In this document: positions 46,582 to 55,705 of the stretch, in pieces
Layout of the letters: each line of letters opens with the position of its first letter
Position numbering within the stretch: the first letter of the stretch is position 1
NCBI RefSeq assembly: GCF_004116455.1
Contig: NZ_PDJU01000013.1
Coordinates: 17,567-81,566 of the forward strand
Origin: Arcobacter sp. F155
GTDB lineage: Bacteria > Campylobacterota > Campylobacteria > Campylobacterales > Arcobacteraceae
Length of the DNA: 64,000 bases
Direction: 5' to 3'
The notes under the pieces: model-generated
Database searches by the model: none
Seen by the model: only the letters and a program-made list of their open reading frames with translations
Told to the model about the DNA's origin: nothing
Program-made: the position numbers and the translations under genes

Positions 46582-48396
46582 ATGGGTAGTTTAGATTTAA
46601 TGTGGATATTACTAAGTGCTTTTTTGGTTTTTTTAATGCAATTTGGTTTTTCTTTAATTGAGACAGGAACTGTTAGAACAAAAAATACTATAAATGTAGC
46701 TATGAAAAACCTAATAGATACTGTATTTGGAATTATGTTTTTTTGGTTAGTAGGTTTTGGCTTTATGTTTGGAGATAGTTTATCAGGACTATTTGGAACT
46801 TCAAATTTTATAATTGATGGAAAAAATTTAGAACAAAATGCAATCTTCTTTTTTCAAGCAATGTTTGCAGCAACAGCGATTACAATAGTTTCAGGGGCAG
46901 TTGCTGAAAGAATAAAATTTAATGCTTATATTATAGTTGCTATTTTTGTAGCAGCAATTATTTATCCTATATTTGGACATTGGGCTTGGAATCAAAATGG
47001 TTGGTTATATGAACTAGGCTTTGTTGATTTTGCTGGTTCTACTGTCGTTCACTCAGTTGGAGCTTGGATAGGTTTAGCTGGAACTATAGTCTTAGGTCCA
47101 AGACTTGGAAAGTTTAGAAAAGGCAAAATTAAATATTTTGCGCCATCAAATCACAATTTTATTGTATTTGGTGTATTTATACTTTTCCTTGCATGGTTTG
47201 GGTTTAATGCAGGAAGTCTTTTAAAGTTTGATGCACAAATTACTTTAATACTTTTAAATACACTTATATCGGCTATATTTGGTGGTTTTGCTGCATGGAT
47301 ATTAACTTTTGCTAATCATGAAAAAACAAAAATAGAACTATTTAGTTTTGGGATTATTGCAGGTCTTGTTGGTATAACTGCAGGATGTCATTTATTTACA
47401 ATATATCAAGCAGCAGTTGTAGGATTTATATCTGCTATGATAATGCACTTTTCAAATGAGTTTATATCAAAAAAACTTAAAATTGATGATCCTTTAAATG
47501 TAATAGGAATACATGGTTTTGCAGGAGCTTGGGGAACATTAGCAATTGCACTTTTTACCGCATCACCAATAGGATTATCATTTGTAGAATTTTTTATAGT
47601 TCAAACTTTAGGAATATTCACGGCATTTGTATTTTCTTTTACCTTAGGAATTATTCTATTTTTAATTTTATATAGATACAAGTTTTTAAGGGTAAAAAAA
47701 AGAAGTGAAGTTCTTGGATTAAATACAAGTGAACACAATGCAAAACTTCCTTGGGTAGAGACTATTGAAAGTATAGTTACTATTATGAAAACAGGAAACT
47801 TAAATAAAAAAATATATGAAGAAAGAGATACTGAAGTAGGTATTGTTGCGAGATTTTTCAATTATCTTTTAGAGATGTTAAAAGAGAAAAATGAGACTCT
47901 GAAAAAATCAAATAAATCTTTACATAAAAAAGCGTATTTTGATTCATTAACAAAGGTTTTAAATAGAAGAGGCTTTTTAGAAAAGATGAAATATCGCCCT
48001 TATGGAGATGAGTATTCTGTTATTATTGCTGATATTGATAAATTTAAAAATATAAATGACACTTATGGACATGATATTGGAGATATTATTTTAAGTGAGT
48101 TTGCTGAAGTTATTGGAAATAAAATTAGATTAGATGATATCTTTGCTAGATGGGGAGGTGAAGAGTTTGTATTAGTGATAAATACTACAAACTTAAATGC
48201 GGTACAAAATATAGCAGATAAAATACGAGCAGATATTGAAAAAGTAAAGTTTACTAAAGTTGGTAAAGTTACAGCTTCTTTTGGAGTTAGTAGCTTTAAA
48301 GCTTCAAATAACTCCTTTGATGATGTATTTAAAAATGCTGATGAAGCACTATATCAAGCAAAAAAACTAGGAAGAAATAGAGTTTATTGCTACTAA
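46582..48396 (+). CDS. Ammonium transporter fused to a GGDEF diguanylate cyclase
   Basis: A 604 aa fusion. Residues 1 to about 385 are an Amt/Rh channel with eleven predicted helices; FSLIETGTVRTKN and the twin-histidine regions (VIGIHGFAGAWGT) are visible. A HAMP-like linker with coiled coil (about 400-435) leads to a GGDEF domain (about 440-604) with the DSLTKVLNRRGF entry and an intact active motif RWGGEEF (GGEEF at 525-529). It should make cyclic di-GMP in response to ammonium binding or flux. The ATG at 46582 is chosen for its AGGAGG and upstream promoter. No glnB/glnK is adjacent. Confidence 0.93.
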   Translation: MGSLDLMWILLSAFLVFLMQFGFSLIETGTVRTKNTINVAMKNLIDTVFGIMFFWLVGFGFMFGDSLSGLFGTSNFIIDGKNLEQNAIFFFQAMFAATAITIVSGAVAERIKFNAYIIVAIFVAAIIYPIFGHWAWNQNGWLYELGFVDFAGSTVVHSVGAWIGLAGTIVLGPRLGKFRKGKIKYFAPSNHNFIVFGVFILFLAWFGFNAGSLLKFDAQITLILLNTLISAIFGGFAAWILTFANHEKTKIELFSFGIIAGLVGITAGCHLFTIYQAAVVGFISAMIMHFSNEFISKKLKIDDPLNVIGIHGFAGAWGTLAIALFTASPIGLSFVEFFIVQTLGIFTAFVFSFTLGIILFLILYRYKFLRVKKRSEVLGLNTSEHNAKLPWVETIESIVTIMKTGNLNKKIYEERDTEVGIVARFFNYLLEMLKEKNETLKKSNKSLHKKAYFDSLTKVLNRRGFLEKMKYRPYGDEYSVIIADIDKFKNINDTYGHDIGDIILSEFAEVIGNKIRLDDIFARWGGEEFVLVINTTNLNAVQNIADKIRADIEKVKFTKVGKVTASFGVSSFKASNNSFDDVFKNADEALYQAKKLGRNRVYCY

Positions 48397-48416
48397 AACT
48401 ATTTATTCATTTTTCT

Positions 48417-48436
48417 TTATTGATTGGCATCAATAA
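48417..48436. promoter_or_regulatory. FNR-type box upstream of the DUF2249 operon
   Basis: TTATTGAT-TGGC-ATCAATAA is a perfect 8-bp inverted repeat that contains the exact FNR consensus TTGAT-N4-ATCAA (48420-48433). Its centre is 56 bases before the ATG of the DUF2249 gene, compatible with activation at -41.5 and a leader of about 15 bases. It implies control by a Crp/Fnr family regulator. Confidence 0.75.
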
Positions 48437-48482
48437 ATCAAATCCTTAAAGAAGTTAAACTTCAAAAAACAAAGGATGAAAA

Positions 48483-48821
48483 ATGGAAAAAATAGAAGTA
48501 GCAGGTTCAAGTGTAGACTTTTTTAAATCTATTGAAGATGGATTAACAACTTATCACTTTGATACTAGTAGATGTGGTCCTCCTGAACCCATGGTTAATG
48601 CAATGGTAGGATTACAGCTATTAGATGAACATAGTCAATTAGTAATGATTAACCATAAATCACCAGCAGGGCTTTTCCCTAGAATAGAGCAAGAGTTTAC
48701 TTTTGATGTTGAAGAATTAGAAAATGGTTTTGCAAAAGTAATTTTTAGAAAAAAAATAGGTTCTAAAAATACAACTGATTTTACTCAAAATAGTTGTAGT
48801 GGCTCAGGATGTAATCACTAA
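48483..48821 (+). CDS. DUF2249 domain protein
   Basis: A 112 aa soluble protein with a DUF2249 (TusA-like) fold: the signature RCGPPEPMVNAMVGLQLLDE (about residues 30-50), MINHKSPAGLFPRIEQEFTF, and a C-terminal tail ending in SCSGSGCNH, with two cysteines and a histidine that could bind metal. DUF2249 proteins often occur with denitrification and NO-response genes. First gene of a four-gene operon behind an FNR-type box; its stop overlaps the next start by one base. Confidence 0.8.
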   Translation: MEKIEVAGSSVDFFKSIEDGLTTYHFDTSRCGPPEPMVNAMVGLQLLDEHSQLVMINHKSPAGLFPRIEQEFTFDVEELENGFAKVIFRKKIGSKNTTDFTQNSCSGSGCNH

Positions 48822-50071
48822 TGAATATTTCAACTGCTTTTGCACCACCTTTTAAACTTGTAGCACCTTTTTTTATTTTAGGTGTAATAACTTTTGTAAT
48901 AAGTATCTTACTTATGTTTGGATTTGAACTTGAAAGCTTACACTACTTAAATAGTAGTACTTTAGCTTGGGTTCATATATTTTTACTTTCATTTGTAATG
49001 CTTATTATTTTAGGAGCAATGGCTCAACTTGTTCCTGTAGTTTTAGAAGTTGGTCATTGTGCAGTTGATTTATATTATGCAATTTATCCTCTAATTATAG
49101 TAGGTACTATTTTAATGGCTTTTGGCTTTTATACTCTTCCTATTTTACTTCCCTTTGGAGGAACAGCTATTTTTATAGCAATGGCAATATTCTTACTTGA
49201 AACATTTTTAACAATCTTAAAAGTTAAGAAGATAAATTTCATTATAAGTACAATTATCATCTCAAATATATTCTTACTATTTGGATTAATACTTGGAATT
49301 GCATTAGCTCTTAATCACTCTGGTATTTTATCTCTTGATTCATTTAGACTTTTAAAATCTCATATTTTCTTAGTATTTTTTGGATACGTAGGAACTACTG
49401 TTATGAGTATGAGTTTAATTCTTCTTCCAATGTTTTGGTTAAGTCATAGTTTTTCATGGATATATGTAAAAAATGCCTTTTATATTTTATGTTCAAGTAT
49501 TATCTCAATGCTTATTTTCAGTTTTTTTAATATCAATATCTTTGAAACTATAGCTTATACACTTTGTATAATCTCACTACTTTTATATTTTGTTCAAATA
49601 TTTGTAATCTATAAAAAAAGAGTAAGAGTTGAAGTTGATATCTATTTTAAAAGTATGATTTTCTCATATCTTAGTTTACTTGTATCACTTGTACTTTTTA
49701 TTGCATATTATTTTTATGGAAATGATAAACTTTTAATTTCAGCCTCATGGCTTATTTTTGTTGGTTTTATTGGGTTTTTAATAGCAGGACATTTATATAA
49801 AATAGTTCCTTTTTTAGTTTGGTATGAAAGATTTTCTATGTTTGTAGGCAAAAAACAAGTACCAATGTTAACTGATTTAATACCAAAGAAAAGCTCTAAC
49901 TTTCAGATTTTAAGCTCTTCACTTGGAACTATTATTGTAACAATAGGCTTAATAACAAATATAGATGAAATATACAAAAGTGGTTTATGTTTTTTAACTA
50001 TTGGTCTTATCTTTTTATTGAAAGATATTTTATATATGGCAACAATTAAGGAGGAATCTTATGTATTCTAA
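48821..50071 (+). CDS. 12-TM membrane protein, NnrS / heme-copper oxidase subunit I-like
   Basis: A 416 aa protein with twelve predicted membrane helices. Histidines sit within or next to helices at about residues 52 (AWVHIFLL), 181 (LLKSHIFLVFFGYVG) and 324 (IAGHLYKIVPFLVWYERF), as expected of haem or copper ligands in NnrS-type or HCO subunit I-like proteins. No redox role is proven. It overlaps DUF2249 by one base and the DUF59 gene by 11, so it is translated as part of the FNR-box operon. Confidence 0.7.
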   Translation: MNISTAFAPPFKLVAPFFILGVITFVISILLMFGFELESLHYLNSSTLAWVHIFLLSFVMLIILGAMAQLVPVVLEVGHCAVDLYYAIYPLIIVGTILMAFGFYTLPILLPFGGTAIFIAMAIFLLETFLTILKVKKINFIISTIIISNIFLLFGLILGIALALNHSGILSLDSFRLLKSHIFLVFFGYVGTTVMSMSLILLPMFWLSHSFSWIYVKNAFYILCSSIISMLIFSFFNINIFETIAYTLCIISLLLYFVQIFVIYKKRVRVEVDIYFKSMIFSYLSLLVSLVLFIAYYFYGNDKLLISASWLIFVGFIGFLIAGHLYKIVPFLVWYERFSMFVGKKQVPMLTDLIPKKSSNFQILSSSLGTIIVTIGLITNIDEIYKSGLCFLTIGLIFLLKDILYMATIKEESYVF

Positions 50072-50366
50072 AGAAGAGATTTTTAAAGCTGTATCAACTG
50101 TTATTGACCCTGAGGTTGGATTTAATCTTGTGGAAATGGGACTTATTTATGATGCAAGTTGTAATGAAAAAATGGAAGTTGTTGTAACTATGACACTTAG
50201 TACAAAAGCTTGTCCTTTACATCAACTAATTGTTCAATGGGTGGAAGAAGCTGTTTTAAAAGAACTTCCTAAAGTTGAACTTGCAAGTGTTGAACTTGTA
50301 TGGGAACCAGAGTGGAATATATCTATGGCACAAGAACATGTGAAGCAGAAGTTAGGTGGTTTCTAA
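50061..50366 (+). CDS. DUF59/MIP18 family iron-sulfur assembly protein
   Basis: A 101 aa protein of the MIP18/DUF59 (SufT/PaaD-like) family: VSTVIDPEVGFNLVEMGLIY (residues 12-31), the cysteine in TMTLSTKACPLHQLI, and WEPEWNISMAQEHVK near the C terminus. Members help load or repair iron-sulfur clusters. The start lies inside the 12-TM gene behind GGAGG. In this operon it may service an enzyme or repair clusters under low oxygen or nitric oxide, which is inference. Confidence 0.88.
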   Translation: MYSKEEIFKAVSTVIDPEVGFNLVEMGLIYDASCNEKMEVVVTMTLSTKACPLHQLIVQWVEEAVLKELPKVELASVELVWEPEWNISMAQEHVKQKLGGF

Positions 50367-50788
50367 TGGACTTTTTACTTGTAAAATTAATACATATTTT
50401 TTCTGTATTTATTTATGCAGGCTTTTTATTTACAGATAATCTTATATTAATGAGAATGCAAAAAACTCTAAGTGAAGACAAATACAAAGAAGTAAGAAGT
50501 TATTTTGCAAAACTAACAAGGGCTATAGTTCCAAAAGCTTTAGTTCTTGCAGTAATATCAGGAATATATCTATTTCATATTAGTTTTGGGAGTATTCCTG
50601 AAGATAATAGTTTTTCAACTTTTCAAATCCTACTTTCAATAAAAGCAATTTTAGGATTATGGTTAGGATTAAGGGGAGTTTTACAAGTATTTTTTGGAAT
50701 TCAACCTTTCGTATTTAAAGGTCACAGGCTTCCATTTATTTTAGTAATTGTGATTATATTTTTATCGCAGATTATGTATAGTATTTAA
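50366..50788 (+). CDS. Small 4-TM membrane protein (CopD-like), function unknown
   Basis: A 140 aa protein starting with ATG at 50366 that overlaps the DUF59 stop (TAATG). Four hydrophobic helices are seen at about residues 4-25, 50-68, 78-104 and 120-138. Conserved-looking H10 in KLIHIF and the final membrane helix resemble small CopD/DUF2269-like proteins, but the match is weak. Last gene of the FNR-box operon, convergent with the DUF302 gene. Confidence 0.75.
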   Translation: MDFLLVKLIHIFSVFIYAGFLFTDNLILMRMQKTLSEDKYKEVRSYFAKLTRAIVPKALVLAVISGIYLFHISFGSIPEDNSFSTFQILLSIKAILGLWLGLRGVLQVFFGIQPFVFKGHRLPFILVIVIIFLSQIMYSI

Positions 50789-50798
50789 TAGATAAAGC

Positions 50799-51179
50799 TT
50801 AGATAGCTTCATCTATTAATTTGTATAAAGTTTCTTGTGTTGTTTTTGCTAATGGTAATACAGACTCTTCAATTGGTCTAGCTAAATCCTCTACTGGATT
50901 CATAACTACACTTGTCTGTCCATCTTTACTATATACAGAGATCTTACAAGGCATTATAGAAGATAGATTTCTATTTGCCGTTAAAAACTCTTTTGCAACA
51001 CCAGGGTTACATACATCAAGAATTTGACACTCATCATCAAACTCTACTCCCTTTGAGTTAAGAGTCTCTTTTACATTATGAATGTGTAAAACACCAAACT
51101 TATAGTTTGATGCTTTTTCACAAATAGTATCTACTACCTCTTGAACGCTTTTTGAAGAATCTTTAATATATTGTTGCAT
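50799..51179 (-). CDS. DUF302 domain protein
   Basis: A 126 aa protein of the DUF302 family (KSVQEVVDTICEKASNYKFG; FGVLHIHNVKETL; CNPGVAKEFL; MPCKISVYSKDG). The ATG at 51179 has AAAGGT at six-base spacing and is preferred over a TTG at 51209 that would overlap purL. DUF302 proteins are linked to stress and redox, with no firm function. It lies 13 bases behind purL and convergent with the FNR-box operon. Confidence 0.85.
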   Translation of the reverse strand: MQQYIKDSSKSVQEVVDTICEKASNYKFGVLHIHNVKETLNSKGVEFDDECQILDVCNPGVAKEFLTANRNLSSIMPCKISVYSKDGQTSVVMNPVEDLARPIEESVLPLAKTTQETLYKLIDEAI

Positions 51180-51192
51180 TTTAAAACCTTTA

Positions 51193-53406
51193 TTATAAGT
51201 CTTGCTCAATTACTTCTTTAAATCTATTGAAGTATACATTTTTAGCATCTGCTAATTCTGTATAGATATCGTTGATAGCAATTCTTCCACCACCAACTAA
51301 TCCTAATTCAGTAACTTTCATTCCCTTAGAAGCACACAGTTTTTCAAATGCATCTTTATTCTCAGATGTAACTTCAACAACAGCTCTACTTAATGTTTCA
51401 GAGAATAAATCTTTTTCATCATCTAATTTGATATTTGCTTCTAAACCTTTGTTTCCAACAACTGCCATTTTTGCTAATGCGATAGCTAAACCACCAACAT
51501 TAACATCTTTTGCTGCTTTTAATAAACCTTGGTTATTTGCTTCAATAACTGTATTCCATAAGTTAAGCTCTTTTGCAAAATCAACTTCTGGGTGAGCTCC
51601 TGCAACTTTTCCATATAACTTTTTAAGATATAAAGAAGCACCAAACTCAGATTTAGTATCACCTAATAAATATAAAGTGTTTCCATCTTCTTGTAAACAA
51701 GAAGGTAAAACTTTGTTTGCATCATCATTTACACCAACCATTGCGATTGCTGGAGTTGGGAAAACACCTACTTCATTTGTTTCATTATATAAAGATACAT
51801 TTCCACCAATAACTGGAGTATTTAACTCTTTACAAGCAGATTTAATACCTTCACAAGCTTGAGCAAACTGCCACATTACTTCTGGGTTTTGTGGGTTACC
51901 AAAGTTTAGACAATCTGTAATTGCTTTTGGAGTAGCTCCTGTCATAGCAACATTTCTTCCTGATTCCATAACTGCTGCTGCAGCTCCAAGTTCAGGGTTA
52001 ACATAACATTGTCTTGTATTACAATCAGCAGACATAGCTAAAGCTTTTCCAGTCTCTTTGATTCTAATTACAGAACCATCGTTTTTACCTGGTCCTTTTA
52101 CAGTATTTGTTTGTACCATTGAATCATATTGGTCATAAACCCAAGATTTGTCAACTACTTCCATATCAGATAATAGTTTATCAAATGCCTCTTGATTAGA
52201 GATGTTTTTATCTAAAGAGATATTTGCAATATCATTTAAGTATGCTGGTTTTGCAACTGGTCTGTCTAATACTGGTGATTGTTCAGAAACTGGTTGAACT
52301 GGTACTTCTGCACACTTTTCACCATGCCAGAATAATTCCATATTTCCTGTATCAGTTACTTCACCAACAACAGCAACATCTAATTCCCATTTTTCAAAGA
52401 TGTCAATAATTGCTTGCTCACTACCTTTTTTCGCACAGATAAGCATTCTTTCTTGAGACTCAGATAACATAAAGTCATAAGGAGTCATTCCCTCTTCTCT
52501 TGCTGGAATTTTATCTAAGTGCATAATCATACCAGAGTCAGATCTTCCTGCCATTTCAAATGAAGATGAAGTAAGTCCTGCAGCACCCATATCTTGAATA
52601 CCAATAATTAAATCTTCTTTGAATAGTTCTAAGCAAGCTTCTAATAATAGTTTTTCAGTAAATGGATCACCTACTTGAACTGTTGGTCTTTTTGATTCTG
52701 AATCTTCATCAAATGAAGCAGAACTCATAACCGCTCCACCAAGTCCATCTCTACCTGTTTTTGACCCAACATACATTACTGGGTTTCCAATACCTTCTGC
52801 TTTTCCGTAGAAAATTTCATCAGCTTTTGCGATACCTAAGTTAAATGCATTTACTAAGTTGTTTCCTGCATAACACTCTTCAAAGTTAGTTTGTCCACCA
52901 ATAGTTGGAACACCCATACAGTTACCATATCCACCAATACCAGCAACAACACCTCTTAATAAGTATCTGTGCTTTTTAGCAGTTTCACTGTCACCTTCGA
53001 TTCCAGCAAATTGGATTAAGTTCATACTTGCAACAGGTCTAGCACCCATTGTAAATACATCTCTCATAATTCCACCAACACCTGTTGCTGCTCCTTGATA
53101 TGGTTCAATAAAAGATGGGTGATTGTGAGATTCCATTTTAAATACTGCTGCATAACCGTCACCAATATCAATAACCCCTGCATTTTCACCTGGACCTTGG
53201 ATAACCCATGGTGCTTTTGTTGGGAAACCTTTTAAGTATTTTGTACTAGATTTATATGAACAGTGTTCAGACCACATAGCAGAGAAAATACCAATTTCTA
53301 CATAGTTTGGTTCTCTTCCTAAAATTTCTTTGATATTTTCGAATTCTTCAAGTGTTAAAGAGTGTGCAAGTGCTATCTCTTCAAGATTCATCTCTTCTTT
53401 TTGCAT
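51193..53406 (-). CDS. purL: Phosphoribosylformylglycinamidine synthase II
   Basis: Fourth step of purine synthesis (FGAR to FGAM). The 737 aa form is the small PurL, which needs PurS and PurQ, not seen in the window. Motifs: [14 protein letters not shown] (about residue 42), [23 protein letters not shown] (catalytic His and P-loop-like region, residues 90-112), and [24 protein letters not shown] (53450-53445, minus) about 40 bases upstream is a probable -10. Confidence 0.97.
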   Translation of the reverse strand: MQKEEMNLEEIALAHSLTLEEFENIKEILGREPNYVEIGIFSAMWSEHCSYKSSTKYLKGFPTKAPWVIQGPGENAGVIDIGDGYAAVFKMESHNHPSFIEPYQGAATGVGGIMRDVFTMGARPVASMNLIQFAGIEGDSETAKKHRYLLRGVVAGIGGYGNCMGVPTIGGQTNFEECYAGNNLVNAFNLGIAKADEIFYGKAEGIGNPVMYVGSKTGRDGLGGAVMSSASFDEDSESKRPTVQVGDPFTEKLLLEACLELFKEDLIIGIQDMGAAGLTSSSFEMAGRSDSGMIMHLDKIPAREEGMTPYDFMLSESQERMLICAKKGSEQAIIDIFEKWELDVAVVGEVTDTGNMELFWHGEKCAEVPVQPVSEQSPVLDRPVAKPAYLNDIANISLDKNISNQEAFDKLLSDMEVVDKSWVYDQYDSMVQTNTVKGPGKNDGSVIRIKETGKALAMSADCNTRQCYVNPELGAAAAVMESGRNVAMTGATPKAITDCLNFGNPQNPEVMWQFAQACEGIKSACKELNTPVIGGNVSLYNETNEVGVFPTPAIAMVGVNDDANKVLPSCLQEDGNTLYLLGDTKSEFGASLYLKKLYGKVAGAHPEVDFAKELNLWNTVIEANNQGLLKAAKDVNVGGLAIALAKMAVVGNKGLEANIKLDDEKDLFSETLSRAVVEVTSENKDAFEKLCASKGMKVTELGLVGGGRIAINDIYTELADAKNVYFNRFKEVIEQDL

Positions 53407-53474
53407 CTTCGCCCTTAAATTTATGGTAGTTTTAATTAAAGGCGATTATACAAAAAAAGCTCTTAGTATTAGTT

Positions 53475-54434
53475 TTAACCCTCTGCTAAGATTTGTACTT
53501 TATTGTCTTTAAGCTCAATATATAGTTCTTTTTTTCCTACAAAAGTATAATATTTTGTTTTGTAATCTTCATCCATAAGAACTTTATACATATTTTTATT
53601 TAGTGAGTTTGGATAAGGAGCGATATTTATATTTGTAAATACAATTTTTTTCTCTTCTTTTTTAGCAAAGATTCTTTTTTTGTATTTTGCAAACTCTTCT
53701 AAACTCATTCCTCTATCATTTTTAAAAGATTCAGAGTAGAAGTTTAAATACTCTTCAATATCAGATTTTTTCCAAGCTTCTCTCCACTTATAAATAGCAG
53801 CTAAAATTGTACTTATCTCTTCTTTTGAAGTTTTTGGAAGATGCTCATCACTTATAAGTAAAATAGATTTTTCATGGGCAATACTTTTATCTATTGCTTG
53901 TAATTGTTCATTGTCTAAAGCAATACACCCTTGAGTAAACTTTTCTCTTTCTTCATTTAAAGGCATTCCATGAATCCATATTCCATGACCATTTTTATTT
54001 AATGCTTTATCAAAAGTATTTGGATAAGAAGTTACTAAAGCAAGTGGTCCATAAAATTGATCTAATTTAGTAAGTTTTTTTGTTAACATATAAGCACCCT
54101 CTGGTGTTTTTAAATCACCTTCAACTTGCTTATCACCCTCTTTTTCACCAACAATAATATCTTCTTTTAAAAGTAGATTATAATTATCTTTTTCTACTTT
54201 AAATACTTTTATCTCTTTTTTTTGCTTCTCTGCAACTATTAAAAACTCTTTTGATTCATAGTAACCATACTCAACGTTCTTGTTACTTAGATAATTTTCC
54301 CAGTATTGCTTTTTTGTAAGTTCTTTTTCTAGCTCAGCTCGTACTGCATCTAAGCCTTGGTTTCGATATACATCTACTAGATCAGCCAATAAATAAGTAA
54401 CCATAAAGAATAAAAGAAGTAGTAGTTTTTTCAT
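53475..54434 (-). CDS. Csd6/Pgp2-like L,D-carboxypeptidase (YkuD fold plus NTF2-like domain)
   Basis: A 319 aa exported protein. A signal peptide (residues 1-17) is followed by a YkuD catalytic domain with the histidine in GIWIHGMP and the cysteine in FTQGCIALD, and a C-terminal NTF2-like domain (about 210-319; IYKWREAWKKSDIEEYLNFY). This architecture matches Helicobacter Csd6 and Campylobacter Pgp2, which trim tetrapeptides to tripeptides and set helical cell shape. The ATG at 54434 follows GGGG; the upstream TTG is not used. Divergent from an M23 peptidase. Confidence 0.9.
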   Translation of the reverse strand: MKKLLLLLFFMVTYLLADLVDVYRNQGLDAVRAELEKELTKKQYWENYLSNKNVEYGYYESKEFLIVAEKQKKEIKVFKVEKDNYNLLLKEDIIVGEKEGDKQVEGDLKTPEGAYMLTKKLTKLDQFYGPLALVTSYPNTFDKALNKNGHGIWIHGMPLNEEREKFTQGCIALDNEQLQAIDKSIAHEKSILLISDEHLPKTSKEEISTILAAIYKWREAWKKSDIEEYLNFYSESFKNDRGMSLEEFAKYKKRIFAKKEEKKIVFTNINIAPYPNSLNKNMYKVLMDEDYKTKYYTFVGKKELYIELKDNKVQILAEG

Positions 54435-54514
54435 ACAATTCCCCAAATATTTTATTAACTCTTCAAGTTGCGGATTGTATAATAATTTTTCTAATTTTAG
54501 TATAAAGAAGTCAT

Positions 54515-55705
54515 GTGAAGAAAATCATTTTATTAGTTTTTGTATTTTTAAGTACTTTTGCACTAGCAAAAGAGGTGAAAGAGTTAGCTTGGCCAAAGGG
54601 CGAAACATTTTTAACATTTTTAGAACAGTATGGAATTTCCCAATCATTATATTTTGATTTACCAAAAGAAGATAAAGAGTTATGTTCTGAAATAAATGCA
54701 GGAATACCTTATCACTTATTACTTGATAACGATAACTCATTAAAACAAGTATTAATTCCAGTATCAGAAGATATTCAACTTCACATTGCAAAACAACTAG
54801 ATGGAACGTACAAGTTTCAAACACTTCCTATTTCATATCAAGAGATAGAAGAGACTTTAGTTTTAGAAATTTCTCACTCTCCATATCTTGATATTATGAA
54901 AAGAACAAATAATAAAAATCTTGCAAATGAACTTATTAGAGCATTTAAATCAAGTGTAAACTTTAGAGGAATGCAAAAAGGTGATTTTGTAGTTATAAAA
55001 TATAAACAAAAAATCAGACTTGGAAAATATTTTGGTCAACCTGAAATTGTTGCAGCTATGGTTGAAGTTGCAGGGGATAATAACTTTATATTTAGACATG
55101 AAAGAGATGGTCAATATTATGACCTAAATGGTAAAAGCTTAACAAACTTCACATTTAAAACGCCAGTTAGATATAGTAGAATCTCAAGTAGATTCCAAAA
55201 AAGAAGATTCCATCCAGTTCTAAAAAGATATAGAGCTCACTTAGGAGTTGATTATGCAGCTCCAAGAGGAAGAAAAATCTATGCAGCAGCAGATGGAAGA
55301 ATCACTTTTAGAGGTAGAAAAGGTGGTTATGGAAATACAATTATTATCCAACATAAAAATGGTTTAAAAACTCTTTATGCTCACCAGTACAAATTCAAAG
55401 GTGGCTTAAGACGTGGAAGTAAAGTAAGAAAAGGTCAACATATTGGATATGTTGGAAGTACGGGATTAAGTTCTGGACCTCACTTACACTTAGGATTATA
55501 TAGAAATGGTAGAGCCATTGATCCTTTAAAAATTATAAAGGTAACTAAGAGTAAACTAAAAGGTAAAGAAAAAAGAGTATTTAAAGAGTATGCTAAAACT
55601 ATGTCAAATAGACTTAAAAACCATACTAAAGATTTAAATGTGTTAATTCCAACAAAACTTGAAGACTCACTTTCAAGTTCACCAATTACAATTAGGAATA
55701 TTTAA
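54515..55705 (+). CDS. M23 metallopeptidase (Csd1/Pgp3-like)
   Basis: A 396 aa exported endopeptidase. A signal peptide (1-18, ending ALA), a mixed N-terminal region and a LytM/M23 domain (about 215-335) with zinc ligands in RAHLGVDYAAP and the HLHLG motif of SSGPHLHLGLY. It probably cleaves peptidoglycan cross-links (D,D-endopeptidase) and shapes the cell with the neighbouring Csd6-like enzyme. The start is GTG at 54515 behind AAAGAAG. It overlaps mgtE by one base. Confidence 0.9.
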   Translation: MKKIILLVFVFLSTFALAKEVKELAWPKGETFLTFLEQYGISQSLYFDLPKEDKELCSEINAGIPYHLLLDNDNSLKQVLIPVSEDIQLHIAKQLDGTYKFQTLPISYQEIEETLVLEISHSPYLDIMKRTNNKNLANELIRAFKSSVNFRGMQKGDFVVIKYKQKIRLGKYFGQPEIVAAMVEVAGDNNFIFRHERDGQYYDLNGKSLTNFTFKTPVRYSRISSRFQKRRFHPVLKRYRAHLGVDYAAPRGRKIYAAADGRITFRGRKGGYGNTIIIQHKNGLKTLYAHQYKFKGGLRRGSKVRKGQHIGYVGSTGLSSGPHLHLGLYRNGRAIDPLKIIKVTKSKLKGKEKRVFKEYAKTMSNRLKNHTKDLNVLIPTKLEDSLSSSPITIRNI

